DNA of 64,000 bases, from NCBI GenBank assembly GCA_025330725.1, contig JAIWND010000001.1, forward strand, positions 1,432,501 to 1,496,500, read 5' to 3'. Shown one piece after another: positions 61,189-64,000 of the stretch. How positions within the stretch are numbered: the first letter of the stretch is position 1; every line of letters begins with the position of its first letter. This DNA comes from Chlamydoabsidia padenii (Eukaryota; Mucoromycota; Mucoromycetes; Mucorales; Cunninghamellaceae). Below the pieces are notes generated by a model. It saw only the letters and a list, made by a program, of their open reading frames with translations. It ran no database searches and was not told where the DNA came from. The translations under genes were made by a program, and so were the position numbers.

Positions 61189-62383
61189 TCATTTAGCCAC
61201 AACAATAATGAGGGCCAATACGGAAGCCACCACAGAAATGATCATTAGGAAGCAGCACATGTTTTTCCTTGCATTTTTTTGATGTCGATTAGCAATCGTG
61301 AGTTCATCGGCTGCTTGTCGAGTATTCTGAGCAACGTTGATGACATTCCCATAAATGCTTTCTATATAGATAAAAAGTGTCAGTGTGCTTCTTTTCCTTC
61401 AACCCCCTGCTCTCCAAGCCAATGACTTACGAATCCCACTATCTTGTTCGTTGACCAAAGTGCCCAAATCCCGGAAGATTTCATTCAATTCAGTGATACC
61501 TTGTTCGATACCTTGAATTTCCTCTTCCCGTTCAGTGATCAGTCCTTCATTATATTCGATTTCATTGTCCAAAGTTTGTAATTGTATTCGTCGTTGTGTA
61601 TCGTCTACATTATCATCATCACCATCGTCTTCTTCCAGTCTATCATATAAAAAAAAAACAAGTTGGCCATTAACAAGTAGATTCTTTTTATTAAACCCCT
61701 CCCCCACTTACGCTGCTTGAGATTGTAACATGGCAGTGGTTGCTTTGGCCTTATCCAGATATTCCCGTTGTTTACTAGCCGATACCCGCTGGATCTTTTG
61801 AAAGTCACTGAGTACTTTTTGAAAGTCTTTGGAGAGTTTCTGTTGTTCTAATTTACGTTGTCGCTAAAAAAAAAAAAAAAAAAGAGTTAGTTAGTAAGGC
61901 TTGAGTTGTTACAGTAGGTTTACTTACCAATGGTTTGCCGTTCACCGTTTGAGAATGAGCAAGGGTTTTAATATCATTGGTGGCATCCTTGATAAGATCC
62001 CTAGTAGCTTCAGTCACATCGTGTCTATTGAGAAAAAAAAAAAAAAAAAGCACAGTATTAGTCTTTTCTTGTGTTCATGGGAAGGAGGGTCACACTTACA
62101 ACTTTGTTCGTACGTCACCTGTATCTCTTGGTCCACCCAGGAATTGGACGAGTCGTTCCAAACTAGTAATGTTCCCATTAATTCGAAAGACTTGTTGTGA
62201 TACTTTCTGGAGCAATACATGATAGTCTTTTTCATCGTCGTCATCTAAACAAAAAAAAGTTCATGTCAATGGGGACAAATAGCCATTTGTATATGAATTA
62301 CCTGGAAGACGAATAGCACCTTGACGATTGTTTCTTGACGATCCAGAGACCCCGTATCCTTGTTCCAGATCGTTGAATGACAT
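61189..62383 (-). CDS. PEP12: Pep12/syntaxin-7-type endosomal Qa-SNARE
   Basis: Six exons on the minus strand: 62302-62383, 62100-62244, 61928-62024, 61712-61863, 61431-61639 and 61189-61361, about 285 aa. An N-terminal Habc bundle (VLLQKVSQQVFRINGNITSL, RQRKLEQQKLSKDFQKVLSD FQKIQRVSASKQREY) leads to a SNARE motif with the zero-layer Gln (LITEREEEIQGIEQGITELN, IFRDLGTLVNEQDSGI). A C-terminal anchor follows (CCFLMIISVVASVLALIIVV). The RVSASKQREY stretch and the overall layout match Pep12/STX7/STX12, which drive fusion with late endosomes and vacuole. GCGGGATTTGAAAT is 126 bp upstream. Confidence 0.9.
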
Positions 62384-62508
62384 TAATGTTATAATATATA
62401 AAGTAAAAGAAGAGATAAGATTAAATAAAAGAAGTGAGATAAGTTTTGAAAAGTAAAAAAGAAGAAAGAACGGACTTTTTGCCAAGAATTTTATTTTGTT
62501 CGCTTGAG

Positions 62509-62522
62509 GCGGGATTTGAAAT
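62509..62522 (+). promoter_or_regulatory. GCGGGATTTGAAAT motif upstream of the syntaxin gene
   Basis: A consensus copy in inverted orientation relative to the gene, 126 bp before its ATG. A second copy (TTTTAAATCCCG, 62727-62738) lies in the same spacer. Confidence 0.5.
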
Positions 62523-62967
62523 TATCGACATGGTTTGCATTTTTTCGGCACAGAAACCAGCAAATCATGTCATTCGGCTCAGTAATCCCATCAACTAGCA
62601 ATAAACTAGCCACTGGATTATAATTGGACTATGTAGAATGAAATGAGCTCTACTAATCTGAGAATGTTCTTTGGCCAGTCAATGATCATCCTGATTATCA
62701 AACTGGAGACAAAGCTCAAGTTCCGATTTTAAATCCCGTCTTACTCTTGCTTATGTTGCAATTGACAGAAAATCCAACTATACACTACTTTTAAGGTCAC
62801 ATGAATGCGTGTAGTAAAAAACGATAATCAGTAAAGTTCTTGGCTTTCTTTTTAAAGACAAATATATGATAAAAAAAAAAGAGTTTTATTTGTTTATTGT
62901 ATTGTATGTAAGATAATCTATATCTAAGGGGAGAGGGGAAGTCAAGCCAGACACGTTGTTTACTGTT

Positions 62968-63891
62968 TCACCTCACCATAACCAGCCAGTCTTGATAAAC
63001 ACCAAAAGGGGTAGTCATTTTATTGACAAAAGCGACATGATCTACTTGAAACCATTCAGGTTGTTTCTAATAGGACCAACCATGTCAGATTCTTTTTTAA
63101 GACGGATACCTATTGGAATCAATAAAGGGTGAGTAAATAACAATATATCCATATGTATATATATATATATATATTACCTTGTTACATTGCAGGAGGAGAA
63201 ATAATTAATCTAATTCAATACATATCTACGTATAACAATCAAATGACTTTTGTTCACTGTTCAAGTATAAGGGGGAGGGGACATATCTGTATTTGTGTTT
63301 TTGTTTTACCTTTTTGACAATGGGGTTATAATTTCTAAAGAAGCTAACACATGATGAGGACGTAGATCTTTTTTTTTTATTTAATGCGTTGTACAAGAGC
63401 CTTGTTAAAAGAGTCATCACCCGGGTCTAAGGAAAGGAGTTTGGGAGTGCCTTGATAAGAAGAAGAATAAAAAGTCAGTAGCATCGTCTTTTCCTTCTGT
63501 TTTACTTACCTTTTATTTAAAGTTACCATTGTATTTTCCAATTCTAGATAATGCAAAATCTTGTTTAGATCGTTCACATTAAATGCTGATTGTTTTTTGT
63601 GGGGAAGAGAAAGAAAGAAAGACAAAAGATTCGGGATTCAAATATATCAAATAAGTTTGTGGTATCACCAACTAGCGATTTGATTGGCCGAAAGATATCC
63701 TACAAGTAAAAAATGGAAAAGGTAGTATCATCAAGGGTGTAAGGATACGATAGGATTGAAAAAAAAAATATTTAAAACAATTATGTACCTTACAGCAGTT
63801 ATTGTTTTCTTTGTTTCCGGTGAGTGAGGGAGACTTTGAATCTAGTCTGTGTAACCAAAGAAACGGAAGGTTCTGACGATTCTTTGGACAT
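62968..63891 (-). CDS. Unresolved multi-exon gene, possibly frameshifted
   Basis: Candidate start ATG at 63891 (MSKESSEPSVSL). Coding-like pieces, in minus-strand order, are 63673-63699 (YLSANQIA), 63510-63585 (FNVNDLNKILHYLELENTMV TLNKR), 63377-63450 (TPKLLSLDPGDDSFNKALVQ) and 62968-63066 (KQPEWFQVDHVAFVNKMTTP FGVYQDWLVMVR, stop). The second and third pieces join out of frame by one base with the obvious GT/AG sites, and the piece before the last exon reads IRLKKESDMVGPIR one base out of frame. I do not recognise the family; the second piece resembles a winged-helix strand-helix pattern. It could be a pseudogene, a gene with sequencing indels, or two genes. Confidence 0.3.
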
Positions 63892-63980
63892 TTTATTTTC
63901 CCATATTTAGTGAAATAGTTCTATTTAATGAACTCTCCTCTTTCTTTCTTTTCTTTTTCCCAATTTTTTTTCTTTTGGCC

Positions 63981-64000
63981 ATGGCCCCCATTGAATTCTT
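63981..64000 (+). CDS. Start of a further gene (truncated by window end)
   Basis: ATG GCC CCC ATT GAA TTC TT follows a CT-rich promoter-like stretch (63928-63978) and is divergent from the minus-strand gene that ends near 63891. Only MAPIEF is visible. Confidence 0.4.

Overview
The window looks like a gene-dense piece of nuclear DNA from an early-diverging filamentous fungus. A Mucoromycota/Mucorales species fits best, but this is inferred from gene content and not measured. Genes are short, A+T-rich outside exons, and carry many 50-110 nt GT-AG introns, often with a TACTAAC-like branch site and long T or A runs. The gene set mixes ordinary fungal housekeeping genes with families usually lost in yeasts and other Dikarya but kept in early fungi and animals: a CSL/RBPJ transcription factor, an MMADHC (CblD) cobalamin-trafficking homologue, BLOC1S1, a leukotriene-A4-hydrolase-type aminopeptidase and what I read as Integrator subunit 10.

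Layout. 1-5.3 kb: C-terminus of a Q-rich protein, SOF1/DCAF13, an Smr-domain protein and an Mpo1-like protein. 6.3-11.4 kb: an intronless mucin-like single-pass membrane protein, a repeat-rich spacer, and a Tag1/DUF3712 membrane protein. 11.4-13.5 kb: no supported gene. 13.5-22 kb: Bud4/Mid2 anillin-type septation protein, a GRAM-VASt (Lam) sterol-transfer protein and MMADHC. 22-30 kb: NUP192/205, then ALG12 with a glutaredoxin domain spliced onto its C-terminus. 30-40 kb: an arrestin-like adaptor, INTS10-like and an unknown protein. 40-47 kb: RPS25, MoaC, a free-standing COG3 C-terminal domain and CSL. 47.8-51.2 kb: BLOC1S1 and the LTA4H-like aminopeptidase. 51.3-53.6 kb: no convincing ORF, but intron signals and hairpins. 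53.6-60.7 kb: C2H2 factor, TPI, SFM1, a Ran1-like kinase and ribosomal P1. 61.2-64 kb: a Pep12-type syntaxin, an unresolved gene and the first codons of the next gene.

The genes do not form an operon or cluster; they are independent housekeeping and regulatory units. What ties them together is a recurrent non-coding motif, CGGGATTTGAAA or its reverse complement. It sits about 70-210 bp upstream of many start codons and also in several convergent spacers.

The strongest novelty candidates are the ALG12-glutaredoxin fusion, the recurrent CGGGATTTGAAA promoter element, the INTS10 homologue in a fungus, and the split-off COG3 C-terminal domain. All exon borders were placed by eye from GT/AG sites and reading-frame continuity; no search or transcript data were available.
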